DNA from: Sulfuriflexus mobilis
GTDB lineage: Bacteria > Pseudomonadota > Gammaproteobacteria > AKS1
Direction of reading: 5' to 3'
Length of the DNA stretch: 64,000 nt
Assembly: GCF_003967195.1 (NCBI RefSeq)
Contig: NZ_AP018725.1
Coordinates: 1,302,001-1,366,000, forward strand
In this document: positions 49,312-59,021 of the stretch, piece after piece
Numbering within the stretch: position 1 is the first letter of the stretch
Layout: each line of letters begins with the position of its first letter
The notes under the pieces: model-generated
What the model was told of the DNA's origin: nothing
The model's input: only the letters and a program-made list of their open reading frames with translations
Database searches by the model: none
Position numbers and translations under genes: made by a program

Positions 49312-50484
49312 ATGAGTAAAAAATTACACATCGCGGCACGCATGCATGACATCCAGCCGTTTCACGTCATGGCCCTGCTGGGGCGGGCACGTGAACTGGA
49401 GGCGCAGGGTCGCGATATCGTGCACATGGAGATCGGCGAGCCGGACTTTATCACCGCACAACCGATCATCGATGCCGGGGTCAAGGCCTTGCAGGCCGGG
49501 CAGACACATTACACACCATCGCTGGGTTTGCCCGCCTTGCGTGAGGCGATCAGCGCATTTTACAAACAGCGTTATAACCAGGATGTGCCGGCACGTCGAA
49601 TTGTCATTACCCCCGGTGCCTCGGGTGCCCTGCAATTGATCTTCAGTGCCCTGATTAATCCGGGTGACAGTGTTGTCATGGCCGACCCGGGTTATCCCTG
49701 TAATCGTCATTTCGTACGTTTGAATGAAGGTGAGACGATTGGTGTGCCGGTCAATGCCGATAGTGACTATCAGCTCACGGCTGACTTACTGAAACAATAC
49801 TGGGCGACAAATACCGTCGCCGCGATGCTGGCCTCGCCCTCAAACCCGACCGGTACGATTGTTAATGAAGCCTCCTTGCAGGCCATGCATGCAGTTAGCC
49901 AGGCGCGTGGTGGAAATTTGATTGTTGATGAGATCTATCACGGCCTCGTCTACGACCAGGACATAAGTACGGCACTAAAGATTTCCGCCGATGATGTCTT
50001 CGTGATTAACAGCTTTTCTAAATATTTTGGCATGACCGGCTGGCGTGTCGGCTGGCTGGTCGCGCCGGAGGGTTATATCGATGCCATCGATCGCCTGGCA
50101 CAGAACGTCTTCCTGGCGGCCTCGACCCCGGCACAATATGCGGCACTGGCGGCCTTTCAGCCGGAAACCATGGAGATACTTGAGCAACGTCGGGCAGCCT
50201 TTGCCGAACGGCGAGATTATCTCCTGCCTGCTTTGCGCGAACTGGGTTTTGATATTCCGGTGACCCCGCAGGGGGCCTTTTACCTGTATGCCAATTGCAG
50301 CCGCTTCACGGATGACAGTTACAGGTTTGCCGGTCGGTTGCTGGAAGAGGCCGGCGTCGCCATCACACCGGGGATCGATTTCGGTTCACACCGGCCCGAA
50401 CAGCATGTGCGCTTTGCCTACACGACCTCGCTGGAATATCTGCAAAAGGGCGTCGAGCGGATTAAGAGATTTTTGGGCGAATGA
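49312..50484 (+). CDS. PLP-dependent aminotransferase, class I/II
   Basis: A 390-residue fold-type I aminotransferase of the aspartate/aromatic family. The pattern includes HMEIGEPDF, HYTPSLGLPALREAI, TPGASGALQLIFSAL, DPGYPCNRHFV, LASPSNPTGTI, IVDEIYHGLVYD and the PLP lysine in SFSKYFGMTGWRVGWLV, then TPQGAFYLYAN and RFAYTTSLEYL with the substrate carboxylate arginine. It starts 10 bp after the CbbY-like gene and is likely cotranscribed. Substrate cannot be assigned from sequence alone. Confidence 0.92.
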   Translation: MSKKLHIAARMHDIQPFHVMALLGRARELEAQGRDIVHMEIGEPDFITAQPIIDAGVKALQAGQTHYTPSLGLPALREAISAFYKQRYNQDVPARRIVITPGASGALQLIFSALINPGDSVVMADPGYPCNRHFVRLNEGETIGVPVNADSDYQLTADLLKQYWATNTVAAMLASPSNPTGTIVNEASLQAMHAVSQARGGNLIVDEIYHGLVYDQDISTALKISADDVFVINSFSKYFGMTGWRVGWLVAPEGYIDAIDRLAQNVFLAASTPAQYAALAAFQPETMEILEQRRAAFAERRDYLLPALRELGFDIPVTPQGAFYLYANCSRFTDDSYRFAGRLLEEAGVAITPGIDFGSHRPEQHVRFAYTTSLEYLQKGVERIKRFLGE

Positions 50485-50507
50485 ATGTGCAAGTAGTGGG
50501 ATCGAGT

Positions 50508-50721
50508 ATTTAACGCAAAGGTCGCAGAGACGCAGAGTACGCGGAGAAATTCAAAAACGAAATATAAATTGTGCAGATCAGGCTAATAATAACAAAGGGG
50601 GTAATTTAACTTATCCGTGTGTTATTTTATCTCGTTTTACACCAAGCTAGAATTGTCGAAAGTTATATTTTGCAAGTTTTTACTTTGCGACCTCTGCGTC
50701 TCTGCGACCTTTGCGTTAAAT
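50508..50721. mobile_element. MITE-like element with 30-bp terminal inverted repeats
   Basis: Positions 50508-50537 and 50692-50721 are perfect 30-bp inverted repeats (outer end ATTTAACGCAAAGGTCGC), enclosing about 154 bp of AT-rich DNA without an open frame. Total length is 214 bp. The structure is that of a miniature inverted-repeat element or a long-hairpin dispersed repeat. No target-site duplication is obvious. It fills the gap between the aminotransferase and cysZ and ends just outside both genes. Confidence 0.75.
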
Positions 50722-50746
50722 TAACTGAATAACAACTTCTCAAAAA

Positions 50747-51481
50747 TCATTCAACCTTAAGTTTCTCAACCGCCATGGCCGTCGCGCCGGCGACGGCCGT
50801 CGGCATGACAAAGAAATTCAATACCGGTATCGACATGGCCAACATGACACTGCCGCCAAAACCAAAACTCATAAATCGTCGTTGCCGGAGGCGGCGGCGT
50901 AATTCGGCAAAAGAGATGTTGCGGTTGCTCATCGGATAATCGGTATATTCCACTGCCATCACCCAGGCGATCATGAGCATCCATAAAAACGGCGCGATGA
51001 AATTCACCACCGGGATAATAAACAGGATCAAAAACGGGATCGTGATGAGAATATAGTAGGCCATCTTTTTTAATTCGGCGAGCAGGATGGGGATAACATT
51101 TTTTAAGACGGCCTTCCAGTTACTATTGCTCTCGGGCAGTTCACCCGTCAGATGTTTTTCTACCGCCGCGGCCAGTAGACTATTAAACGGCGCGCCTATC
51201 AGGTTGGCGACCAGAGTAAAGGTAAAGAAGACGATGATCAGGCTGGTGATAAAAAATATTGGGATCAATATCCAGCGCAACCAACTGAGCCAGCCGTTTT
51301 CTGCCGGTGCGAGGTAGTTGACGAGGTCCATGAACTCGCCATAACCAAATAAGATCAGGCTGGCAAACAAGAGAATATTAATTGTTAAGGGAATGAGAAC
51401 ATACAGGCGGATGCCGGGTTTGCCGATCAGACCGAGGCCGCGAATAAAATAACCGATGCCCTGTGCTGCATTTGTGATCAT
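50747..51481 (-). CDS. cysZ: CysZ-type EI24 membrane protein (putative sulfate transporter)
   Basis: A 244-residue protein with four or more hydrophobic segments and the CysZ/EI24 blocks GIGYFIRGLGLIGKPGIRLYVL-like N-terminus, LVANLIGAPFNSLLAAAVEKHLTG, and YPMSNRNISFAELRRRLRQRR. In E. coli CysZ supports sulfate uptake for cysteine synthesis. The ATG follows AAGGTATCAAC. It is separated from the kinase gene by 59 bp on the same strand. Whether it carries sulfate here is not tested by context. Confidence 0.87.
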   Translation of the reverse strand: MITNAAQGIGYFIRGLGLIGKPGIRLYVLIPLTINILLFASLILFGYGEFMDLVNYLAPAENGWLSWLRWILIPIFFITSLIIVFFTFTLVANLIGAPFNSLLAAAVEKHLTGELPESNSNWKAVLKNVIPILLAELKKMAYYILITIPFLILFIIPVVNFIAPFLWMLMIAWVMAVEYTDYPMSNRNISFAELRRRLRQRRFMSFGFGGSVMLAMSIPVLNFFVMPTAVAGATAMAVEKLKVE

Positions 51482-51540
51482 GTTGATACCTTGTCTGTCT
51501 TTATCGTAAAACGATTATCTGGAATAGTTATTTCAATAGT

Positions 51541-52839
51541 CTATCGAATTTTATCGAGTCCTGCCCGCGCCAGTCGCGCCGCACCACAGGCCGCCTCTTC
51601 AAAGTCGGCATCGAGCATGGGTACGGTCAGGTGGCGTGCGCGGATGGCCTGCCAGACCGAATTTTTTGCGCCGCCACCAACACTGCGCAGAGAGACTGGC
51701 CAGGGTGCCCCCAGTTCATGCAGGCGGTGATAGCCACGCGCCTCGATCGCCGCTATGCCGTCTAACAGACCGTGCAGGAATGCGACATCATCATCAGGAC
51801 GGGGCTCGAGACAGCCCTGCATGTCCGGGTCGTTGATGGGAAAGCGTTCGCCCCTCGCGGGTAGCGGATAGTAGTCGAGCGGGCAGTCCGCCTGTGGGTC
51901 GATGTCCCGGCTGAGTTCGACCAGCTCCGCGTCACTGAAAAATTGCCGTAGCACGCTGCCGCCGCTGTTCGAGGCCCCGCCGACCAGCCACTGCTCGCCG
52001 ATACGATGGCTGTAAATCCCATATTGCGGGGCAAACACGGGCCGGTCGCTGAGTACCTTCAGGACCAGGGTCGAGCCCAGCGTGGTGACCGCCTCGCCGA
52101 CCTCGTGCGCCCCAGAGGCCAGGAAGGAGGCGGTACTGTCTGTGGTACCGGCGATGACCTGGCAGTCGGCTGGCAGGCCGAATGCCGCGGCGATCGGCGG
52201 ACTGACGGTAGCAACCGGGCTGCCGACGGGCATCACCTCGGGGAGGCAGTCCCCAAGGGAGTCGAGTTGAGGCAGCTCCAGGGCCATCAGCCAGTCGGGC
52301 CACTGACGGTTTATCGGGTCATAGCCGAGTTTGAGGGCATTGTTTTCATCACTGAAGCCATAACGGCCACAGAAGTGACCCAGCAGCCAGTCGGCCTGGT
52401 GCAGGGCGATAAACGGGTCCTCGGGGGGTTCATTGGCCAGTAACCAGAGCAGCTTGGCAAGGCTGCTGGAGGGGCTGTGCACGGCGGCCCCTTGTGGGGC
52501 GATAGTGGCGAGATAAGCCGCCTCTTCGCGGGCCCGGCTGTCGTGATACATGAGCGCCGGGCAAAGGGGTTGGCCCTGGGGGCTGCTGAGTAACAGGGTC
52601 GAGGACGTGCCATCAATGGCCAGGGCGGCGACCTCGCCGGCTGGGGCCTGTGTAAAGAGTTCTCGCAAGGCTTTTTCACAGGCCTGCCACCATAGCTGTG
52701 GGTTCTGTTCGAAGCCGAGGGCAGTGCTCAGGGGCGCAGGCAGGGCGGCGCACGCCATGGCCTGGCATTGGCCTTGTTCGTCGAGCACGGCGGCCCGACA
52801 GGCCGTGGTGCCGAGATCAATGCCGAGCGTGAGGGACAA
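51541..52839 (-). CDS. FGGY-family carbohydrate kinase, ribulokinase-like
   Basis: A 432-residue sugar kinase: ATP-binding LGIDLGTTACRAAVLDEQG at the N-terminus, VAALAIDGTSSTLLLSS, LMYHDSRAREEA, IAGTTDSTASFLASG, and the late adenine loop LRSVGGGAKNSVWQAIRA. The short length and the DGTSST/MYHDSRA pattern resemble D-ribulokinase-type proteins of cyanobacteria and plants more than xylulose kinase, but substrate assignment is uncertain. The start appears to be TTG, with no nearby ATG or GTG and no clear ribosome site. Confidence 0.85.
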   Translation of the reverse strand: MSLTLGIDLGTTACRAAVLDEQGQCQAMACAALPAPLSTALGFEQNPQLWWQACEKALRELFTQAPAGEVAALAIDGTSSTLLLSSPQGQPLCPALMYHDSRAREEAAYLATIAPQGAAVHSPSSSLAKLLWLLANEPPEDPFIALHQADWLLGHFCGRYGFSDENNALKLGYDPINRQWPDWLMALELPQLDSLGDCLPEVMPVGSPVATVSPPIAAAFGLPADCQVIAGTTDSTASFLASGAHEVGEAVTTLGSTLVLKVLSDRPVFAPQYGIYSHRIGEQWLVGGASNSGGSVLRQFFSDAELVELSRDIDPQADCPLDYYPLPARGERFPINDPDMQGCLEPRPDDDVAFLHGLLDGIAAIEARGYHRLHELGAPWPVSLRSVGGGAKNSVWQAIRARHLTVPMLDADFEEAACGAARLARAGLDKIR

Positions 52840-52924
52840 AACGAAAAGGGCTGATTTTGCCTGAGAAGTTAATTAATTCCATTAATAAAACTCCTCAAGC
52901 AATTGATTATTAAGAAGACAGGTA

Positions 52925-53314
52925 TTAGGGGAGCTGTACCAGCTCCGGTGCCTGCCAGTTATCGGCCCGGTGTTCGGCAACGACCGTGGTGTAGATCCCG
53001 CCGCGGACATTGAATTCCGCCGTCAGGCGCATGAAGCGCGGTGCACAGGCCCTGACCAGGTCATCGAGGATGCGATTGGTCACGGCCTCGTGAAAGGCGC
53101 CTTCTTCACGAAAGCTCCAGGTGTAGAGTTTCAATGATTTCAATTCGATACAGTGATCTTGTGGGATGTACTCGATAGTCAGGGTGGCAAAATCCGGCTG
53201 CCCGGTCTTCGGACACAGGCAAGTGAATTCGGGCACATCGATGCGGATGGTGTAGTCCCGGCCGACCTGCGGATTATCGAAAGTTTCAAGTTCTTTAGTA
53301 GGTTGTGTGTTCAT
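52925..53314 (-). CDS. queF: NADPH-dependent 7-cyano-7-deazaguanine reductase, type I
   Basis: Reduces preQ0 to preQ1 in queuosine synthesis. The 129-residue protein is the short unimodular (YkvM-type) form: [16 protein letters not shown] with catalytic C34 and D41, and the QueF signature [20 protein letters not shown], then [11 protein letters not shown]. It differs from the longer two-lobed E. coli QueF. Product queuosine would be the substrate for GluQ encoded at 46729-47673. Confidence 0.96.
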   Translation of the reverse strand: MNTQPTKELETFDNPQVGRDYTIRIDVPEFTCLCPKTGQPDFATLTIEYIPQDHCIELKSLKLYTWSFREEGAFHEAVTNRILDDLVRACAPRFMRLTAEFNVRGGIYTTVVAEHRADNWQAPELVQLP

Positions 53315-53413
53315 GGTGCGAAAGATACCGGAAGCAGGATGCGGCTGACAAGTGATGTGTTATGATGCGGTCAATTTTGTAGTTCTAACCTCAAGATATA
53401 AGAATACGATTGC

Positions 53414-56400
53414 ATGCGCCTCGACAAGATTAAACTGGCCGGTTTCAAGTCCTTCGTGGACCCGACCACCGTCTCTTTTTCCAGTAATTTGACCGGTATT
53501 GTGGGCCCGAACGGCTGCGGTAAGTCGAATGTCATCGACGCCGTGCGCTGGGTGATGGGTGAGTCCTCCGCCAAACACCTGCGTGGCGAGTCCATGGCCG
53601 ACGTGATTTTCAACGGCTCCTCGACCCGCAAACCGATTGGCCAGGCCAATATCGAGCTGATTTTTGATAACAGCGATGGTAGCTGCCCCGGTCAGTACGC
53701 CAATTACAACGAGATATCTGTGAAGCGCTCGGTGAGCCGTGATGGCACCTCGAGTTATTTCCTTAACGGTACACGTTGCCGTCGCCGCGACATTATGGAC
53801 CTGTTCCTCGGTACCGGCATGGGGCCACGCAGCTACTCGATCATCGAGCAGGGTATGATCTCGCGTTTCATCGAGGCCAAGCCGGATGACATGCGCGTTT
53901 TCATCGAAGAGGCTGCGGGGATCTCCAAGTACAAAGAGCGCCGTCGCGAGACCGAGAACCGTATCAAGCACACCCGCGAGAACCTCGAGCGCATTAACGA
54001 CCTGCGCGAAGAACTCGATAAACAGTTAAGCCACTTACAGCGCCAGGCGAATACCGCCGAGAAGTACAAGCTGCTGAAAGAGGAAGAACGAGTTACCCGG
54101 GCACAGTTGCTGGCGTTACGTCGTCGCGGCATTGACGACCAGGCCGAGAAGCAAAAGCGTGCCATCGCCGAAAAGGAAACCGCTTACGAAGCGGCGGTGG
54201 CCGAACTGCGTGGTGTGGAAAGCAAGCTTGAGCACCTGCGCGAACAACATACCGAGGCACATGACAACTTCAACCATGTGCAGGGCCATTACTACAAACT
54301 CGGTGCCGATGTCGCACGTATCGAGCAGGCCATTCAGCACACCAAGGAAAAACGTCAACAGTTGCAGCAAGACAGTAGCGAAGTGGAGAATGCGCTGAAC
54401 CAGGCGCGCACTACGCTGGAAACCGATAATCGCAAGATCAGTGAGCTCGATACTGCCTATGCGGAGATTGAACCGGCGATGCAGGCAGCCCAAGAGGCCG
54501 AACAGACGTCCCGTGAGGCCCTGTCTCGTGCCGAAGAGGCCATGCATGACTGGCAACTGGACTGGGAAGAATTTAATAACAATGCCGCCGAGCCGGGTAA
54601 GACCGTGCGCGTGGAGCAGACCCGTATCCATCACCTTGAGGCGCAACAGCAACAACTCAACGACCGCGTTAGCCGTTACCAGCAGGAACTGCAGGGCATG
54701 GGCACGCAGGGACTGGAAGAAGAAATCGATGCTATTCGCAGCCAGTTGCGTGATGTGGATGCTGAGGTCAACGGCCTGGGTCAGCAGTTGCAAAGTACAC
54801 AGCAACAGATCAGTCAGAGTCGTGAGCATAATGAAAGCCTTGTTAAGACACTGAACGCTTCACGTAGTGATCTGCAGAGCCAGCAGGGTAGGCTGTCATC
54901 ACTCGAGGCCTTACAGGAAGACGCACTCGGTAAGGGCGAGAGTGTGGTTTCCGACTGGCTGGACAGGAATGGCTTGAAAGACGCACAGCGTCTTGCTGAA
55001 ACACTCGAAGTTGAAAGGCGCTGGCAGACAGCAGTGGAAACCGTGCTCGGCTTCCACCTGCAGGCCGTCAGCGTGAATGAGGCCGGTAACCTCGGTCAGG
55101 CCCTGGCCGGCCTGGATAAGGGTGCGATCGGCATAATTGAACGCGGTGCGGTGAATAACGCCACGGTGCGTGATTTTGCGACACCTTTGTCACAATACGT
55201 ACGTTCCGAATGGTCACTGGATGCGTTGCTAGCCGGTATCTATACCGCCGACTCGATAGAACAGGCGCTGTCACTGCGCGGCCAGTTACAGGCACATGAA
55301 TCCATCGTTACCGCGGAAGGGGTCTGGCTAGGACCCAACTGGATGCGCATGACGCGCAACACCGATGAACAGGCCGGTGTGCTGCAACGTGAGGCCGAGA
55401 TCCGTGACACCGAAAGGCGTATTGGTGAACTGACGGCAGGCGTTGACGACCTGCAACAGCAGCTTGATACAGGTCGTGATGCCCTGCATGCACATGAAAG
55501 AGCACGCGATGAAACCCAGCAATCACTGGATGCCGCCAATCGCCTACATGCTGAATACAAGTCGACGCTGGGTAGCCGTGAAACGGCGCTGGAACAGATG
55601 CGTTCACGCAGCCGGCAGATCGAAACCCAGCTCAGTGAACTACGTGGTCAGATCGAACAGGATAGTAGTGCAGTAGAAGAGGCCCGGGCACGTTTGCAAG
55701 AGGCCGAGGCCGCTGCTGCCAAGCTTGATGCCGAGCGTGCCCAGTTACAGCAACGCCGTGACAATTTACGCGAAACACTTGACCAGGTCCGCGAGCAGGC
55801 ACGCGCCGATCACGATGCTGCGCATCAGCATGCCTTGCGTGCGGAATCTATTCGCACCGAGTTGAGTTCCACCCGACAGGCCATGCAGCGCATCGAAAGC
55901 CAGATCAACACATTGGAACAACGCCAGGCAGAACTGCAGCAGTTGATTACCGATAGTGAGGCACCGCTGAGAAGTATGGAAGAGGAGCTGGGTCTGGCAT
56001 TACGCGGTCGTCAGGAAGTGGAAGAAAAGCTCAACAACGCACGCAAGCAGGTTCAGGATATTGAACATGCCATGCGCGAGGCCGGCGATGATAACGGTAA
56101 GGCCGATCAGCTTGTTCAGGAAGTACGTGGCCAGTTGGAACAGCTGCGTATGGATTTTCAGGGTATTAGTGTTCGTCTGCAAACCCTGCAGGAGCAGATC
56201 GATGAAACCGGCTTTGGACTGGATGCCTTATATGCCGCCCTGCCTGAAGATGCGACCGAGCAGCAATGGCAGGAAGATGTTACCAAGCTGGAAAGTCGTA
56301 TTCAGCGTCTTGGCGCCATCAACCTTGCCGCGATTGATGAGTTCAAGGAACGCTCCGAGCGCAAGGAATACCTCGACAAGCAGATGACGGACCTTGAAGA

Positions 56401-56923
56401 TGCACTGAATACACTGGAAAGTGCGATCGGCAAGATCGACCGCGAGACCCGCACCCGCTTCAAGGAAACTTTTGATATCGTCAATAACGGCTTCAAGGCG
56501 ATGTTCCCGAGGCTGTTTGGCGGTGGTCACGCCTATATGGAGCTGACCGGTGATGACCTGCTGAGTACCGGCATTACCGTGATGGCGCGTCCGCCGGGCA
56601 AGCGCAATGGGACGATTCACCTGCTCTCCGGTGGTGAGAAGGCCCTGACTGCAGTGGCATTGGTGTTCGCCATCTTTGAACTGAATCCGGCACCATTCTG
56701 TATGCTCGATGAGGTTGATGCGCCACTCGATGACGCCAACGTCAGTCGCTTCTGTGAACTGGTCAAGGCCATGTCAGACCGTATCCAGTTTATCTTTATT
56801 ACCCATAATAAGGTCACAATGGAGCTGGCGGGTCAATTGATGGGTGTAACGATGAGTGAACCGGGTGTATCACGACTCGTTGCTGTGGATGTTGATGAGG
56901 CAGCCTCGATGGCTGCCATGTAA
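53414..56923 (+). CDS. smc: chromosome segregation protein SMC
   Basis: A 1169-residue SMC ATPase. Walker A GPNGCGKSN is at residues 31-39; a long coiled coil follows, a hinge near 515-650 (ETVLGFHLQAVSVNEAG, GAIGIIERGAV), a second coiled coil, and the C-terminal head with signature LSGGEKALTA near 1071 and Walker B FCMLDEVDAPLDD near 1097. SMC dimers with ScpAB compact and segregate chromosomes. Presence of SMC rather than MukB places the organism outside the enteric-Vibrio group. zipA follows by 32 bp. Confidence 0.97.
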   Translation: MRLDKIKLAGFKSFVDPTTVSFSSNLTGIVGPNGCGKSNVIDAVRWVMGESSAKHLRGESMADVIFNGSSTRKPIGQANIELIFDNSDGSCPGQYANYNEISVKRSVSRDGTSSYFLNGTRCRRRDIMDLFLGTGMGPRSYSIIEQGMISRFIEAKPDDMRVFIEEAAGISKYKERRRETENRIKHTRENLERINDLREELDKQLSHLQRQANTAEKYKLLKEEERVTRAQLLALRRRGIDDQAEKQKRAIAEKETAYEAAVAELRGVESKLEHLREQHTEAHDNFNHVQGHYYKLGADVARIEQAIQHTKEKRQQLQQDSSEVENALNQARTTLETDNRKISELDTAYAEIEPAMQAAQEAEQTSREALSRAEEAMHDWQLDWEEFNNNAAEPGKTVRVEQTRIHHLEAQQQQLNDRVSRYQQELQGMGTQGLEEEIDAIRSQLRDVDAEVNGLGQQLQSTQQQISQSREHNESLVKTLNASRSDLQSQQGRLSSLEALQEDALGKGESVVSDWLDRNGLKDAQRLAETLEVERRWQTAVETVLGFHLQAVSVNEAGNLGQALAGLDKGAIGIIERGAVNNATVRDFATPLSQYVRSEWSLDALLAGIYTADSIEQALSLRGQLQAHESIVTAEGVWLGPNWMRMTRNTDEQAGVLQREAEIRDTERRIGELTAGVDDLQQQLDTGRDALHAHERARDETQQSLDAANRLHAEYKSTLGSRETALEQMRSRSRQIETQLSELRGQIEQDSSAVEEARARLQEAEAAAAKLDAERAQLQQRRDNLRETLDQVREQARADHDAAHQHALRAESIRTELSSTRQAMQRIESQINTLEQRQAELQQLITDSEAPLRSMEEELGLALRGRQEVEEKLNNARKQVQDIEHAMREAGDDNGKADQLVQEVRGQLEQLRMDFQGISVRLQTLQEQIDETGFGLDALYAALPEDATEQQWQEDVTKLESRIQRLGAINLAAIDEFKERSERKEYLDKQMTDLEDALNTLESAIGKIDRETRTRFKETFDIVNNGFKAMFPRLFGGGHAYMELTGDDLLSTGITVMARPPGKRNGTIHLLSGGEKALTAVALVFAIFELNPAPFCMLDEVDAPLDDANVSRFCELVKAMSDRIQFIFITHNKVTMELAGQLMGVTMSEPGVSRLVAVDVDEAASMAAM

Positions 56924-56955
56924 GGCTGTTAACACAAGGCTCTAACGGAGCGCTC

Positions 56956-57831
56956 ATGGACTCGTTGCGCATTTCACTCATACTGCTTGGCGCGGTGCTG
57001 ATACTGGCCTTTTATTTCTGGGAGCGCCACAAGCGCCGCCGTCAGGATGATCGTTACCAGCGTTGGGGTGGTGTCAGGGAAGAGGGTACTGAAACCCATG
57101 TTGTTTCACGGCAACATAAAAATGACCTGCATGATGATATCGGCGATATCGAATCAATCTCTGCGCATGACGACACATCGGAATCGCTGCCAGCTGAGGA
57201 GATGTATTCCATACAGGAACCGGACCTCGAGACTGACCCGGAACAGCACAATGACCCCATCCCGGATATCCGCAGTGAGCTCGAGGCGCTCGAAGAAATC
57301 ATCACTGCCGAAGATTCAGACCTTGATCAAATAGAGATGGGTGATCTCGATGTGCGTACAGGCCTGCGCCAGGAACAAAAAGACATACCTGTAGACAAAG
57401 TCACTGAGCCTGAGCGGATTATTGCCTTGCATGTCATGTCGCAGGAAGGCAAACGTTTTAATGGTCCTGATTTGTTGCATGCCTTTATGCAGGCAGGCCT
57501 GCAATACGGTGACATGAATATCTTCCATCGTATGCAAGTCGGCAATGATACGCCGATGTTCAGTCTTGCCAATGCCGTTGAACCTGGCAGCTTTGACTTA
57601 TCCGCCATGGAAGAAACGTCTACCCCCGCGCTGATCATCATCATGACCCTGCCGCACCGAATGGATGCGCTGCAGGTATTTGATGACATGCTCGATACGG
57701 CACGTAAACTTACCCATGAGTTGAATGGCCGGCTTTGCGATGACCATCGCAGTGTCCTTACACGTCAGGCGATTGATGACCTGCGTGCCGACCTGAATGC
57801 CTATACGCTGAATAAGTCCCTTTCCAGCTAA
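56956..57831 (+). CDS. zipA: cell division protein ZipA
   Basis: Tethers FtsZ to the inner membrane. The 291-residue protein starts with one N-terminal membrane helix (about 4-22, ISLILLGAVLILAFYFW), then a charged basic patch, an acidic Glu/Asp/Gln-rich linker (45-120), and the FtsZ-binding ZipA_C domain (about 148-285: RIIALHVMSQEGKRFNGPDLL, GDMNIFHRMQ, PMFSLANAVEPGSFDL). The smc-zipA pair is the usual gammaproteobacterial arrangement, often followed by ligA; ligA is absent here and a convergent DUF2235 gene follows. Confidence 0.95.
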   Translation: MDSLRISLILLGAVLILAFYFWERHKRRRQDDRYQRWGGVREEGTETHVVSRQHKNDLHDDIGDIESISAHDDTSESLPAEEMYSIQEPDLETDPEQHNDPIPDIRSELEALEEIITAEDSDLDQIEMGDLDVRTGLRQEQKDIPVDKVTEPERIIALHVMSQEGKRFNGPDLLHAFMQAGLQYGDMNIFHRMQVGNDTPMFSLANAVEPGSFDLSAMEETSTPALIIIMTLPHRMDALQVFDDMLDTARKLTHELNGRLCDDHRSVLTRQAIDDLRADLNAYTLNKSLSS

Positions 57832-57836
57832 ACGGC

Positions 57837-58985
57837 CTAATCGATTATTTCATAGCCGTTTTTCAGGGTCTTGATGTTTGCCGGTTGGTACTGAATGCGG
57901 ACACGGTGTTTGGTATCCGCTTTGAACCAGTTCTTGTTTTCAATCAGGCTGTAACTCTTTCTGCTGTCCTGAATACGTAACACGCTTTCATGAATCTTTG
58001 GTCGTAAAGCCTCGGCCGGTTGATCATCGACCTGCACAAAGACCGTGCGCAGACTCTTTTTGTAGCCTAAGCCATGAAAATGAAATACATAATCGTCGTC
58101 CGGCAGGTTACCGATGTATTCATTGAGTTGTGCAGGATTGAAATTGATATGAATGGGGTTGGCATCGGCGCTGAGAGACTTTAACTGGTTAACCATATAG
58201 TCGAGCGTTATCGAGGCAAGACGATCCTCACTATAGCTGCCACCCACATCGGAATGTACGCCGGGGAACCATACCTCATGTATCCCCTCACGCTGGTTCA
58301 TGAGTGTAGGGGTATAGGGGTCGCGGGTCTCATCGAGGGCAACAAGGTGGACGGCCTTTTGCACATTTGGTGAAACATGCATGTCCTTGAACAGGTTCAC
58401 CTTGTGAAAAGGGATGCCTAACAGTTTCACCGGCACGCCGAAGGCCCCGACCGTATCCCAGACACCCAGAAAATCAACACTCACCGGCCGGATGCCACCA
58501 CTACTCTTATATTTTACAAAGCGTTGTTCGATATTTCTGGTGGAACGGTTTGAATAGGATTCAGTGGTGATTGTTATTTTTTCAGGGATACCTTCCTTGT
58601 GGAGTTGTGAGGCCAGCATACGTGCACAGGCGGCACCACGGCTGAATCCAAAAATCAGGATCCGGTCACCGGGTTGCCACTCCTTTACGAGGGTGGCATA
58701 AGCATGACAGCGAATACGTTTTTCGCCACCACCAATCGCACCGCCCGAGGCGCGCTCGAGAGCGGTACAGTCATCATCATTACCCACGCCGCGGAAGTAG
58801 CGGGCGATTTGTGTCGGTGAATCCTCGCCAAGGGATTTGAACAGGCGCACGATGTTGGTGATAAGGCCGCTACCCTGATGGCCATTTTCATCATTCCAGG
58901 TGCCGTCCATGAGGATGATAAGGTTTCTCTGCAACGGGGTTTGATTAAAGTCTTTGCTGTATTCACGAACTATCTTTTCACTCAT
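57837..58985 (-). CDS. DUF2235 alpha/beta-hydrolase-fold protein
   Basis: A 382-residue protein with the DUF2235 signature: NLIILMDGTWNDENG at the N-terminus, RYFRGVGND, the nucleophile elbow ILIFGFSRGAACARMLA (GFSRG), FLGVWDTVGAFGVP, VHLVALDETRDPY and WFPGVHSDVGGSY. Members related to Tle1 are type VI phospholipase effectors, while others are housekeeping or of unknown role. It has no signal peptide, and no VgrG, PAAR or immunity gene is nearby, so an effector role is not supported. AAGGAGG is a strong ribosome site. It ends five bases after the convergent zipA stop. Confidence 0.87.
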   Translation of the reverse strand: MSEKIVREYSKDFNQTPLQRNLIILMDGTWNDENGHQGSGLITNIVRLFKSLGEDSPTQIARYFRGVGNDDDCTALERASGGAIGGGEKRIRCHAYATLVKEWQPGDRILIFGFSRGAACARMLASQLHKEGIPEKITITTESYSNRSTRNIEQRFVKYKSSGGIRPVSVDFLGVWDTVGAFGVPVKLLGIPFHKVNLFKDMHVSPNVQKAVHLVALDETRDPYTPTLMNQREGIHEVWFPGVHSDVGGSYSEDRLASITLDYMVNQLKSLSADANPIHINFNPAQLNEYIGNLPDDDYVFHFHGLGYKKSLRTVFVQVDDQPAEALRPKIHESVLRIQDSRKSYSLIENKNWFKADTKHRVRIQYQPANIKTLKNGYEIID

Positions 58986-59021
58986 TTCATGCCTCCTTGC
59001 CTACATTGATGGTGATGACGA

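Noticed and set aside
57837-58985. Type VI effector/immunity pair
   Set aside because: No immunity-like, VgrG or PAAR gene is next to the DUF2235 gene; neighbours are zipA and a CDF transporter.
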